Shown here: in pieces, positions 48,053 through 56,263 of the stretch
How positions within the stretch are numbered: position 1 is the stretch's first letter
Layout: every line of letters begins with the position of its first letter
Assembly: GCF_012913485.1 (NCBI RefSeq)
Contig: NZ_CP051774.1
Location: 5,208,001-5,272,000, forward strand
DNA length: 64,000 nucleotides
Reading direction: 5' to 3'
Source of the DNA: Luteolibacter luteus
GTDB taxonomy: Bacteria; Verrucomicrobiota; Verrucomicrobiia; Verrucomicrobiales; Akkermansiaceae
Translations under genes and position numbers: made by a program
The notes under the pieces: generated by a model
What the model saw: only the letters and a program-made list of their open reading frames with translations
Told to the model about the DNA's origin: nothing
Database searches by the model: none

Positions 48053-48202
48053 CGGAGGGGGGATCCGAGAGTGGAGGGGGACCGACAGAGAGACCCCGGA
48101 CCTTAATGAAGATGGGGTATCAAGACAACCGTGCCGTGGTTACGCGATCACGTATCTCTTTGCCACCCTATCTTTTATCCGCGCGATGAAGCAGACGCCG
48201 GG

Positions 48203-48282
48203 CCGGAATCATCTCTGATCAAGAACGTCCGGCCGGGGTACGCGGGCAACTGGGGCGCCCCCGGCCGGAGTTCTGATTCCGG
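48203..48282. other. Long imperfect hairpin of unknown function
   Basis: CCGGAATCA (48203-48211) pairs with TGATTCCGG (48274-48282). Directly inside, GAACGTCCGGCCGGGG (48223-48238) pairs with CCCCGGCCGGAGTTC (48259-48273) with one bulged base. The two helices can stack into about 24 bp with an 11-base bulge and a 20-base GC-rich loop. No T-run follows on either strand. It may be a structured RNA, a repeat-derived element or a site for a DNA-binding protein. Confidence 0.6.
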
Positions 48283-48609
48283 AGGAAAGAGACCTAGCCG
48301 CCAAGCCGACCCGCGAAGGGGATGCCGCGGCGGCCTTCAAGGAGGGACGGTTTCATTTTAGCGGAGGGTTGCGACGGAACTGAGAATGCTCTCGAAGCCG
48401 TAAAATCGACGTTATGATTCGAGATTATTAATAATTAAGCAAACTTAAATTTTGAAACGAAAGTGTCAGCTAAAGAATTATCACAAAATGAACTCTAAAG
48501 TGCGATGGGTGTTCGTTTGGTGAAATCACGTTAATTCATGGAACAAATCATGAAAAACGAGGTTCATACCCTGCGTAGGCGCGCGAACCCTCGATAGCTT
48601 GGCGGCGAA

Positions 48610-48638
48610 TTGACGGGTTGTTATCAAACGCGTATTTT
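48610..48638 (+). promoter_or_regulatory. Sigma70-type promoter for the DUF1549/DUF1501 pair
   Basis: TTGACG (48610-48615), a 17-base spacer and TATTTT (48633-48638) lie so that transcription would begin about 10 bases before the ATG at 48655. No Shine-Dalgarno is visible, so the mRNA may be nearly leaderless. Confidence 0.55.
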
Positions 48639-48654
48639 ACGCATCACAAAACCC

Positions 48655-50568
48655 ATGAAACGATCCACAAGCGTTGCAGCCGTCTGTTTCCTCGCATTCG
48701 GCACCCTCGGCTTCGCGGCAGAAAAGCTACCCAAGGGCGAAGATCCGGAGTTCATCGCCAAGGCTGCCAGAACCATCGACGGCCACGTGGCCGCGTGGTA
48801 CCGCAAGCAAAAGCTTCCCGTGCCGGAAGTGACCGATGACGCCACCTTCCTGCGCCGTGTCTTTTTGGTGGCGATCGGGCGCATTCCCACCGCCGAGGAG
48901 GCCCGTTTTTTCCTAGAGATCGAGGATGCGACCAAGCGCACGCAGTTGATCGACTATGTGATGAAGTCGAAGGGCTACTCCAGCCACATGACGAACTGGG
49001 CCTTCGACCTGCTGCGCGTGACCGACGGTCGCCCGGGCTTCCAAGGGAACTTCGAGCCCTATCGTAACTGGGTTCGCACGGCTCTGGAGAACAACATGCC
49101 GTGGGATGATTTCACCAACTCGCTCCTGGCATCCTCCGGTGACGGTTGGGATCCGCAGACCGCGTCCGTCGGCTACTACACGCGCGACCGCGGCATGCCT
49201 TTGGACAACTTGGCGAACTCGATGCGCGTTTTCCTCGGTTCCCGCATGGAGTGTGCGCAGTGCCACGATGATCCCTTCGGCACGACCGAGCGTCACGATT
49301 TCTACGAACTCGCCGCCTTCACGGAAGGCCAAGGTGCCCTTGGCCAAAACAAGATGCGCAAGCTCTGGGACGAGGTCCAGGATGCGGATCGCCGCAACGC
49401 GGTTGACTACGAGGTCGCCCAAGTCATGTGGGACGGGGTCTATGGCCTGAGCCTCGGTGGTTCCGGGGAAGGGAAGATCAAGCTGCCCGAGGACTATCAA
49501 TACAAGGATGGCCAGCCGGGTCAGATGATCGGAGCCAAGACTCCTTTCGGCAAGACGGTCCGCATTTCTGAAAAGAACGACAAGGGTAACGGCCGCAAGG
49601 ATCTGGCCGAGTGGGTGACCACCAAGACCGGGGATCAATTTCCTTCCGTCGCCGCGAACCGGATGTGGAAGCGCGTGATGGGCCGCGGGGTGTATGAGCC
49701 GGTGGACGAATACAAGGACGCCAAGGAGCTCCATCACCCGGACCTGATGCGTTATCTGATCGGCCTGATGGTCGAGCTGGACTATGACCTGCGTGCTTTC
49801 CAGAAGGTGCTTCTCAACACGAAGACCTTCCAGTTCGTTCCGAATCCGGAGCCCTCGAAGGTTGCTTCCGGGGATGACTTCCATGGCCGCCAGTTGAGCC
49901 GTCTTTCCGCGGAGCAGCTCTGGGATTCCCTGATCACGCTGGCGAATGGCGATCCGGACAAGCTTCCACGCCGTTCACTTGATGACCGCATTTACGTCGG
50001 CAACAAGCCCGTGCTGGTGGGCAAGAAGAACATGACCCAGGTCTCCAAGGAGGTGCTGGCCTTGGAATCCGAAGAAGCGGTCCGCGGTTACTTCAACAAG
50101 CTGCTCGCCGATGTGAAGGCGGAAGGAGGTTCCTCAAGCAGCGGTGGCGACATGATGGGCATGAACGCGAAGATCCAGAAATACGGCAGCAACTCCGCCG
50201 TCCGAGCTTCCGAGCTTCCGAGCCCGGCTCCGCGTGATCACCTGCTTTACCTCTTCGGCCAGTCCGACCGTATCGTGGTGGATGGCTCCAGCCGCGAGCC
50301 GAACGTGGGTCAGGTGCTCTCGCTGATGAACGGTTACGTTCAGCAGCAGTTGGTGAACAATTCCGGTGCGAGCCTCTACAAGAGCCTCGAAGGAGCAACG
50401 ACGGATGAAGAAAAGATCCGCCGTCTCTATGTGACGATCCTCAGCCGCCCGCCGAGCACGGAAGAGATGGGCTGGATGCTGGATGAAGTGAAGAAGGGCA
50501 AGGAAGCGGGCTACCGCAACGTCGTTTCCGCGCTCGTGATGTCCTCTGAATTCCTGTTCCTGCAATAA
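48655..50568 (+). CDS. Secreted DUF1549/DUF1553 protein
   Basis: A 637-residue exported protein: signal peptide 1-22 (VAAVCFLAFGTLGFA). The N-terminal DUF1549 region (about 30-260) holds the haem-like C-x-x-C-H motif ECAQCHDDPFG (about 199-205). The C-terminal DUF1553 region includes LSAEQLWDSLITL (about 417) and a later YVTILSRPPSTEEM segment. Such genes are abundant in Planctomycetes and Verrucomicrobia and are paired with DUF1501 genes. Function is unproven; roles in polysaccharide or sulfated-glycan use have been proposed. Confidence 0.85.
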   Translation: MKRSTSVAAVCFLAFGTLGFAAEKLPKGEDPEFIAKAARTIDGHVAAWYRKQKLPVPEVTDDATFLRRVFLVAIGRIPTAEEARFFLEIEDATKRTQLIDYVMKSKGYSSHMTNWAFDLLRVTDGRPGFQGNFEPYRNWVRTALENNMPWDDFTNSLLASSGDGWDPQTASVGYYTRDRGMPLDNLANSMRVFLGSRMECAQCHDDPFGTTERHDFYELAAFTEGQGALGQNKMRKLWDEVQDADRRNAVDYEVAQVMWDGVYGLSLGGSGEGKIKLPEDYQYKDGQPGQMIGAKTPFGKTVRISEKNDKGNGRKDLAEWVTTKTGDQFPSVAANRMWKRVMGRGVYEPVDEYKDAKELHHPDLMRYLIGLMVELDYDLRAFQKVLLNTKTFQFVPNPEPSKVASGDDFHGRQLSRLSAEQLWDSLITLANGDPDKLPRRSLDDRIYVGNKPVLVGKKNMTQVSKEVLALESEEAVRGYFNKLLADVKAEGGSSSSGGDMMGMNAKIQKYGSNSAVRASELPSPAPRDHLLYLFGQSDRIVVDGSSREPNVGQVLSLMNGYVQQQLVNNSGASLYKSLEGATTDEEKIRRLYVTILSRPPSTEEMGWMLDEVKKGKEAGYRNVVSALVMSSEFLFLQ

Positions 50569-50596
50569 AAACCCCCTGACTCACTCTTAAAAATCC

Positions 50597-51892
50597 ATGA
50601 ACTCCTCGGATTTCAATCGCTACGACGAGCCGACCCGGCGCCGCTTTCTTTCAAATGCGGCCAAGATGTATCTCGGCGTGAACCTGTTTCCGGCAATGAG
50701 CGGCCTCGCATCGGCAGCTCCGACCGCCGCGGCCACGCCGAAGGCAAAGAGCGTGATCTATCTCTACATGTCCGGCGGCATGAGCCACTTGGACACCTTC
50801 GACCCGAAGAAGAAGAAGGAAGTGATGGGACCCACCGAAACCATCCCCACCAAGGCCACCGACATCATGGTGGGCAAGTGGCTGCCTAAAACGGCCGGGG
50901 TGATGGACAAGGTCTGCGTGGTCAATTCCATGACCTCCCGCCAAGGTGCCCACGAACAGGGCACCTACATCATGCACACCAGCTATGACATGCGTGGCAC
51001 GGTGAAGCATCCTTCCCTGGGTGCCTGGGTGATGAAGCTTGGCGGCCGCCATAATCCGGAGATTCCGGGCTACGTGGCGATCGACTCTTCGCAGGAATAC
51101 TCCGGTGGCGGCTTCTTCGGTGCCAAGTATGCGGCAGCTCCGATCGGCAGCCCGACCGATGGCCTGCAGGATTCCAAGAAGCCGGGTTCGGTTTCGCAGG
51201 AAGAATTCGATCGCCGCCTGTCCTTGGCTGACCGCTTGAACAAGCAGTTCCACGGCCGCTACCAGAATGCGGACGTGAAGGCTTACGAAGAGCTTTATCA
51301 GGAGGCCATCAAGCTGATGAACAGCAAGGATCTGAAGGCCTTCAACATCAAGGACGAGTCGGCTTCCACCCGCGAGCTCTATGGCAATGGCCGCTTTGCC
51401 CAAGGTTGCATGCTTGCCCGCCGCTTGGTGGAGCACGGCGTGCGGTTCGTGGAAGTGCAGCTCGGCGGTTGGGATACCCACTACGATAACTTTGCTGCCG
51501 TGGAAGGCCGCTGCAAGGAGCTCGACCAAGGCTATGCCGGCCTGATCATGGACCTCGCGTCCCGTGGCATGCTGAAGGACACGCTGGTGGTTGTCGCCAC
51601 CGAGTTCGGCCGCACCCCGGAGATCAAGACGGAGCACAATGACGGTCGTGACCACCACCCGGCTGCTTTCACCTGCCTCCTGGCTGGTGGCGGTGTCAAG
51701 GGTGGCTACAAGTACGGCGAGACCGATCCGAGCGGCGAGCGCGTGAAGACCAATCCGGTGACCCCGCAGGACTTCAATGCCACCATCGCTGCCGCGCTCG
51801 GCGTGCCGCATGACCTGACCGTTATGTCGCCATCTGGGCGTCCCTTCCAGTTTGCCGATAAGGGCAAGCCGGTGATGGATCTCTTTGCGTGA
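50597..51892 (+). CDS. DUF1501 (sulfatase-like) Tat-exported protein
   Basis: A 431-residue exported protein of the alkaline-phosphatase-like superfamily (DUF1501). The N-terminus has a Tat-like motif RRRFLSNAAK (residues 14-23) then a hydrophobic segment. Motifs: IYLYMSGGMSHLDTFDPK (about 55-72), a metal-rich region near VVATEFGRTPE (about 333-343) and DHHPAAFTC (about 352). It lies 28 bases after the DUF1549 gene and is probably co-transcribed; the pair ends with a strong terminator. Confidence 0.88.
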   Translation: MNSSDFNRYDEPTRRRFLSNAAKMYLGVNLFPAMSGLASAAPTAAATPKAKSVIYLYMSGGMSHLDTFDPKKKKEVMGPTETIPTKATDIMVGKWLPKTAGVMDKVCVVNSMTSRQGAHEQGTYIMHTSYDMRGTVKHPSLGAWVMKLGGRHNPEIPGYVAIDSSQEYSGGGFFGAKYAAAPIGSPTDGLQDSKKPGSVSQEEFDRRLSLADRLNKQFHGRYQNADVKAYEELYQEAIKLMNSKDLKAFNIKDESASTRELYGNGRFAQGCMLARRLVEHGVRFVEVQLGGWDTHYDNFAAVEGRCKELDQGYAGLIMDLASRGMLKDTLVVVATEFGRTPEIKTEHNDGRDHHPAAFTCLLAGGGVKGGYKYGETDPSGERVKTNPVTPQDFNATIAAALGVPHDLTVMSPSGRPFQFADKGKPVMDLFA

Positions 51893-51915
51893 TCGATTGA
51901 CCGATCTCTAGAATC

Positions 51916-51952
51916 CCGCGCGCCCCGGTCTCCGGCGGCGCGCGGTTTTTTT
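51916..51952 (+). terminator. Terminator of the DUF1549/DUF1501 operon
   Basis: CCGCGCGCC (51916-51924) pairs perfectly with GGCGCGCGG (51937-51945) and is followed by seven T residues. Confidence 0.9.
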
Positions 51953-52130
51953 GGGTCGGAGGTGGAGTTGCCTGAGGTCAGGCAGCGAGTGGTACTTCCA
52001 TTAGGCACCCTGGCCGCGCGTGGTTCTTCGCCGTGAGATGACGACTCAGCGCAATTGAAAACCCTTGGCATCAACGGATGTGCTTATTAGCTAGGGTCGC
52101 GTCTGCCCTAACTCCAGCTGCCCTTCGCCC

Positions 52131-53660
52131 ATGCAACTCCAGTTCGATTGTCCTCATTGCGGAATGACCATGCTCGCCCCCGAAGGTAGCAGTGGCACCG
52201 TTCAATGCCCGGGATGCAGCCAACAGTTTGTCCTGGAGGCAAAGGTTCCTGTTGTCCCGGTGGTGCAAGCGCGTGCAGTGCCTTCTCACCCGCAGCAAGC
52301 AGCGCCCGGCCGGAGTGCCCGCCCTTCGCCAACTCCGCGCCCGCAAGGGAGGGGGGCTCCCGGTCGTCCGTCGCAGGAAGCGAAGGAGAGCAAGGCTCCC
52401 TTCTATGGCTTGGGTGCGGCGGCGGTAGCTCTTGTAGGCGTGGTTGTCTGGCTGAAGACTGGCGGTCATAAGCCGGTGGCACCGCCGGCACCTCCAGCTC
52501 CACCCGAGGAAGCACGGGCCCTGTCACCTGCCGTGGTTCCGGCTCCCGCGGCTCCGGTCGATCCGGAGAAGGCGAAGCTTAACGAGGAGCTGAAGAAGAT
52601 AAAGGACGCCATGGCGGCCAAGGAGTTGAAGGAGCGCGAGGAGTCGGAGCGGGCCTTCGATACCGTCCAGACGGAAGCGGTGGCGCGCTACAATCAGGAG
52701 AAGGAGAAATTTCTCGATTACTTCACCACGGAGTTTTTTGCCGGAGACAAGGAGGCTGCCCGGACTTTCATGGACGTCCAGCGGGACGTGATGTGGGGGA
52801 TGTCCAACCTGATGAATGACGGGGATTCCTCGAACGACCCGAAGAGTGAAGATGAGTTGAAGGATTACGTGGCGAAGCGCTTGGTCCTCTGGTTTGAGAA
52901 GAAGCCGGTGCTTAGCAAGTGGCTTGAAGACAATCAGAAGGACGCCCGAAAGTTTGTCGATGAACTGATGGAAGCTGATCCCGAGACCAAGACGGATCGG
53001 GGGCCGGCTTTCGATTTCGCGAAGTATGTTGGCGTAGGGTCCGGCTTCTGGATCTCTGCAGATGGCTGGATCCTCACTAATGAGCACGTGGTTGGATCCG
53101 CGAAGAGAGTGGACCTCCGTCTGCGCAGCGGCGACGTCGTCGAAGCGGAGGTCGTGAAGGCTGATCCGGTGAATGACCTTGCGATGCTCAAAACAAGCAG
53201 CGGTTCGCAGGCTTGGCTCGCCGTGTCAAAGGGTGACAACGACCTCTCGCTGGGGCGGACGGTTTTCACCGTCGGCTATCCTAATCCCATGTTGCAGGGG
53301 GTGGAGCCCAAATTCACGGACGGGAGGATCAGCGCGGCATCGGGTGTCGGTGACCGCAAGGATAGCTACCAGACTTCCATTCCGGTTCATCGGGGGAATT
53401 CGGGCGGGGCGCTGGTGGATTTCTCCACGGGCTGGGTTGTGGGGATTGTCAACGCCAAGCTGATGGGGAGCGATGGCGAGAGGGCCGACAATGTGAGCTA
53501 TGCGATCAAGTGCAGCGTGGTGAGTGGATTCATCGACAAGATCCCGGAGGCCAAGGCGGCGATGTTGAAGAATCCGCCCAAGGCTCCGGCCAAAGGGGAT
53601 GAGCAGGAAGTGATCAGTCGCGCCACCGAAGCGTCCGTGCTGATTCTCCGCCCCCGATGA
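52131..53660 (+). CDS. Membrane-anchored trypsin-like protease with N-terminal zinc ribbon
   Basis: A 509-residue protein. Cytoplasmic N-terminus: zinc ribbon CPHC (7-10) and CPGC (26-29). Linker rich in Pro; transmembrane helix about 91-108; a Glu/Lys coiled coil about 145-195; then a trypsin-like (S1-fold) domain from about 300. The catalytic triad is His319 (TNEHVV), Asp349 (PVNDLAML) and Ser424 (GNSGGAL). The protease domain would sit outside the cytoplasm. The zinc ribbon could sense cytosolic metal or bind nucleic acid and signal across the membrane, which is inference. Confidence 0.88.
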   Translation: MQLQFDCPHCGMTMLAPEGSSGTVQCPGCSQQFVLEAKVPVVPVVQARAVPSHPQQAAPGRSARPSPTPRPQGRGAPGRPSQEAKESKAPFYGLGAAAVALVGVVVWLKTGGHKPVAPPAPPAPPEEARALSPAVVPAPAAPVDPEKAKLNEELKKIKDAMAAKELKEREESERAFDTVQTEAVARYNQEKEKFLDYFTTEFFAGDKEAARTFMDVQRDVMWGMSNLMNDGDSSNDPKSEDELKDYVAKRLVLWFEKKPVLSKWLEDNQKDARKFVDELMEADPETKTDRGPAFDFAKYVGVGSGFWISADGWILTNEHVVGSAKRVDLRLRSGDVVEAEVVKADPVNDLAMLKTSSGSQAWLAVSKGDNDLSLGRTVFTVGYPNPMLQGVEPKFTDGRISAASGVGDRKDSYQTSIPVHRGNSGGALVDFSTGWVVGIVNAKLMGSDGERADNVSYAIKCSVVSGFIDKIPEAKAAMLKNPPKAPAKGDEQEVISRATEASVLILRPR

Positions 53661-53670
53661 AGGAAAAGAA

Positions 53671-53701
53671 AACGGCGAGCGCGGAATCCACGCTCGCCGT
53701 T
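53671..53701. terminator. Bidirectional terminator
   Basis: AACGGCGAGCG (53671-53681) pairs perfectly with CGCTCGCCGTT (53691-53701). The minus-strand side has TTTTCTTTT after it, so it ends the AraC gene well and the protease gene less strongly. Confidence 0.85.
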
Positions 53702-53718
53702 TCGGATAAAGCTTTGTT

Positions 53719-54888
53719 TCAGCCTTCCATCGTTGCCGCGGTGACGACGGCGAGGGCGTGGTCGTTCGGTGTGCGGAAGTAGCGCTCGCGACCGGAACCG
53801 GGCGAGCGGACGATCCAGCACGAGCCACCGTTGTCGCGGTTCACGAAGACCATGCCGCCGCGCTCGAGCACGTCGATACGGGCACGCTTGCCTTGGGGAG
53901 TGACCCAGAAGAGCTCCACGATCTCGTGCAGGGCATTTGCCACGACCACGGTATGCGGATCGCCTTCGCGGTCTTCCTCCGGGCTTGCGGCGACGGAGCC
54001 GACTGGCAGCCACTCGACGGCGGAGCGCTCGGACACCTGGCAGAGCTCGGCCAATTCGGAGTCGCTCAGCGCGGCTTGGTTCCATGCCTTGCGGAACTGG
54101 AGAGGGGTCCAGCCGAAGGCCTTGTTGAAAGAGCGGATGAATTGTTCGCGGCTGTTGAAGCCGGAAGCGCGGGCCACATCCATGACCGATTGACCGCTGC
54201 GCATCAGGAGGGCGCGGGCCAAGGTCAGGCGGTGCATCGTGAGGTGCTCGGCGAATCCGGCACCGGTTGTTTCCTTCAGGATTCGGATCAGCTGGCGCGG
54301 GCTCTTGCTGAAGCGCTTGGCGGCGTCGCCCAGCTTGACGGATTTTTCCAAGTTCGGGCGCAGCCACTCGTGGAGCTGGGTCACCAGCTGGTCCTTGCGC
54401 GGGGAACGCTTGGTCCCGCGGTCCGGACCCGCAGCGGCAGCGGCGGCTTCCCGAGTGAGCGCCGCCAGTCGCATTGCAGCGGCCACGATCACGAGGTCGC
54501 GGGACCATTTTTCGCCGGATTGGCCTTGGAAAGCGGACTGAGCCTCGCCGGTAAGTTCGCCGATTTGCTGGTAAATCACCGGATCCACGGCACCCACGAC
54601 CATCGGCTCACGGCCGGGCAGTTTCAGGCGGATGGTGCCGAGACCAGGTTCGATCGCGAGGAGGTGTCCGTTTCCAGTGGAAATCCGGCCCTCCTGCTCA
54701 GGCCAAAAAGAGACTTTTACGGGTCCCAGACCGTTCTCCCAACGATAGACAAAAGCGGGTCCGTTAAGCGTGATGGAGCCGTTCACCGCGGGCTCCACCG
54801 GAACCGCTTTCCAAGCCTGAAGCTCGGCCCATTGCGGGCCGGCCGCGTCGAGGACAGTGAGAATATCGTGATCGGAACTATTGGACAT
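53719..54888 (-). CDS. AraC-family regulator with VHL-beta-like C-terminus
   Basis: A 389-residue regulator (ATG at 54888). Residues 20-160 are an N-terminal sensor region of unknown type. The AraC HTH is at about 170-268 (LEKSVKLGDAAKRFSKSPRQLIRIL; SVMDVARASGFNSREQFIRSFNKAFGW). Unusually for AraC, about 110 residues follow. They include VVVANALHEIVELFWVTPQG, LERGGMVFV and GGSCWIVRS, a pattern like the pVHL beta-domain (N, W, G, L-G, W-R positions). A TTG start at 54942 is possible. It reads into direct repeats that may be its own operator. Confidence 0.85.
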   Translation of the reverse strand: MSNSSDHDILTVLDAAGPQWAELQAWKAVPVEPAVNGSITLNGPAFVYRWENGLGPVKVSFWPEQEGRISTGNGHLLAIEPGLGTIRLKLPGREPMVVGAVDPVIYQQIGELTGEAQSAFQGQSGEKWSRDLVIVAAAMRLAALTREAAAAAAGPDRGTKRSPRKDQLVTQLHEWLRPNLEKSVKLGDAAKRFSKSPRQLIRILKETTGAGFAEHLTMHRLTLARALLMRSGQSVMDVARASGFNSREQFIRSFNKAFGWTPLQFRKAWNQAALSDSELAELCQVSERSAVEWLPVGSVAASPEEDREGDPHTVVVANALHEIVELFWVTPQGKRARIDVLERGGMVFVNRDNGGSCWIVRSPGSGRERYFRTPNDHALAVVTAATMEG

Positions 54889-54925
54889 CTTTTGGAAACT
54901 CCGCAGTTGGAACCTGTCAAATAAT

Positions 54926-55006
54926 GACTCAATAAGACTCAACAGGTCCGCCTCCCGATGGCAACCGCCGGGAAGGACATTTTTTCATTTGTCCCGCGTT
55001 TGAGTC
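54926..55006. promoter_or_regulatory. Direct GACTCAA repeats upstream of the AraC-type gene
   Basis: GACTCAA occurs at 54926-54932 and again 10 bases later at 54936-54942; the same motif in inverted orientation (TTGAGTC) occurs at 55000-55006. Spacing of one helical turn is typical of AraC-family half-sites, suggesting autoregulation. Confidence 0.5.
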
Positions 55007-55012
55007 GCCCAA

Positions 55013-55522
55013 TCAGGCTTCCCCTTCCTGAGTTCCGGTCGCGGTGGCTGGGCCGCCGCTCATTCCGATCCCGGGAATCACCCGGCGAACGAGCTTCTTC
55101 AGGCCACTTTCGCCGGCTTCCAGCTCTACTTCGGCCTGGCGCATTGCCTTTTCCCACGCCGGAGCGAATCCCGGAGCCTGCTCGCGCATGAGGCGCACCG
55201 CATTCTCGGTCATCTGGGCGTGGCGCAGTTCGGCCTTGCCGGGCTTGGATTGAAGGGAGGCGAGGCTGACACGGAGATTCTCGTTCTGCCGCTTCATTTC
55301 CTCCAGCTCCTTCTGCACGGCATCGTTACCCTGAGCATTGATTTTCAGCTGGGTATTGAGATGTCCTTGAAGCTCGCGGAGCTCGTTCTCCAGCTTCCGG
55401 ATGTCCTTGCCCAGCCGGCGGCGGGCGGAAAATCCGGATTTCCAAGCGACGGCAGCCACCGCAAGGCCAAGGAGAAGGCCGAGGGTGAAGGGGTGTTTGA
55501 GGTATTCCCAGAATTGGTCCAT
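55013..55522 (-). CDS. Single-pass membrane protein with coiled coil
   Basis: A 169-residue protein: transmembrane helix at about 12-30 (FTLGLLLGLAVAAVAW) and then a heptad-rich coiled coil (about 34-90, RRRLGKDIRKLENELRELQ and QKELEEMKRQNENLRVSL) with a helical C-terminal part. No family recognised. It lies 12 bases downstream of the OmpH-like gene, so the pair is an operon; a role in envelope assembly is a guess. Confidence 0.65.
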   Translation of the reverse strand: MDQFWEYLKHPFTLGLLLGLAVAAVAWKSGFSARRRLGKDIRKLENELRELQGHLNTQLKINAQGNDAVQKELEEMKRQNENLRVSLASLQSKPGKAELRHAQMTENAVRLMREQAPGFAPAWEKAMRQAEVELEAGESGLKKLVRRVIPGIGMSGGPATATGTQEGEA

Positions 55523-55534
55523 GTTGAAACGCGG

Positions 55535-56158
55535 TCAGCGATTTTGATTCTTCTTCGGCGGGGCGGGGGGCTTCGTCGAGCCGGTTTTCGGGTCATTCTT
55601 GGCAGGGCCGAGCACTGCCAGGACCCGGTCGGTCAGGTCGGTCGGGTTTTTGGAATACAGCACTAGCGGCACGCCGGTATTGGTTTGTCCGGAACTGTCG
55701 AAGACCCAGTCATAACCATCCTGCTTGGCAATCTTTTCAGCGGTGACGCGGATCAGATCGAGCCGGGTCCGCATTCCTGCGACCATCTCGGCATTGATCT
55801 CCTTGTTCTTTTCGGCGCGGTAGGATTCGAAATCTTCTTCCAGTGACTTTGCCTCCTGGCGCTTGAGGAGAAATTCCCGCTCGAGCGTCTTGCGGGTTTC
55901 CGGATCAATGGTTGTTCCGGCTTCTGCGAGCTTTTTACCGCGCAGTTGGAGATCGGCCACCATTTCGTCGATCGCGACCTGGCGTCTGTCTTTCTTCAGG
56001 GCCTCGCGCTTTGTCTGGATCTCCTCGTTTGCCTTCACCGTGCCCTCAAGCTGGCGGAAGACATCGGCGACCCGCACCATGGCAACCTTCGGTGGGGCGG
56101 CGAAAGCGGGAAGCGACGCCATGATCAGGGTGGTGACAAGGGCGGCGGCTCTCTTCAT
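55535..56158 (-). CDS. OmpH/Skp-family periplasmic protein
   Basis: A 207-residue exported protein: signal peptide 1-20 and a central OmpH/Skp-like coiled coil (MVRVADVFRQLEGTVKANEEIQTKREALKKDRRQ then FLLKRQEAKSLEEDFESYRAEKNKEI), ending with the AEKIAKQDGYDWVFDSSGQ motif of Skp-like proteins and a Pro/Lys-rich tail. Skp chaperones outer-membrane proteins; verrucomicrobial homologues are often given the OmpH name only. ATG at 56158 chosen; the upstream frame is not credible. Confidence 0.8.
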   Translation of the reverse strand: MKRAAALVTTLIMASLPAFAAPPKVAMVRVADVFRQLEGTVKANEEIQTKREALKKDRRQVAIDEMVADLQLRGKKLAEAGTTIDPETRKTLEREFLLKRQEAKSLEEDFESYRAEKNKEINAEMVAGMRTRLDLIRVTAEKIAKQDGYDWVFDSSGQTNTGVPLVLYSKNPTDLTDRVLAVLGPAKNDPKTGSTKPPAPPKKNQNR

Positions 56159-56263
56159 CTCGTGCCGGGATGATGCACGCCCCCCGGCGACCTGTCCAGT
56201 GCCCGTGAGATGTCTCGATTTCCGAGCATTTCCTGAAGACTCCGGCAAGACCCCGCCGCTAGC

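Larger units (their letters stand above)
48053..48654 (+). other. Intergenic region between NRPS and the DUF1549 gene
   Basis: About 600 bases without a credible gene. It contains the long hairpin at 48203-48282, a second GC-rich hairpin-forming stretch (48290-48335), then an AT-rich segment (48400-48560) and a sigma70-like promoter just before the DUF1549 gene. The NRPS promoter should lie in 48053-48180 but was not recognised. Confidence 0.55.

Noticed and set aside
48131-48361. A 76-codon frame in the NRPS/DUF1549 gap
   Set aside because: It spans the long hairpin and has no ribosome site or conserved features.
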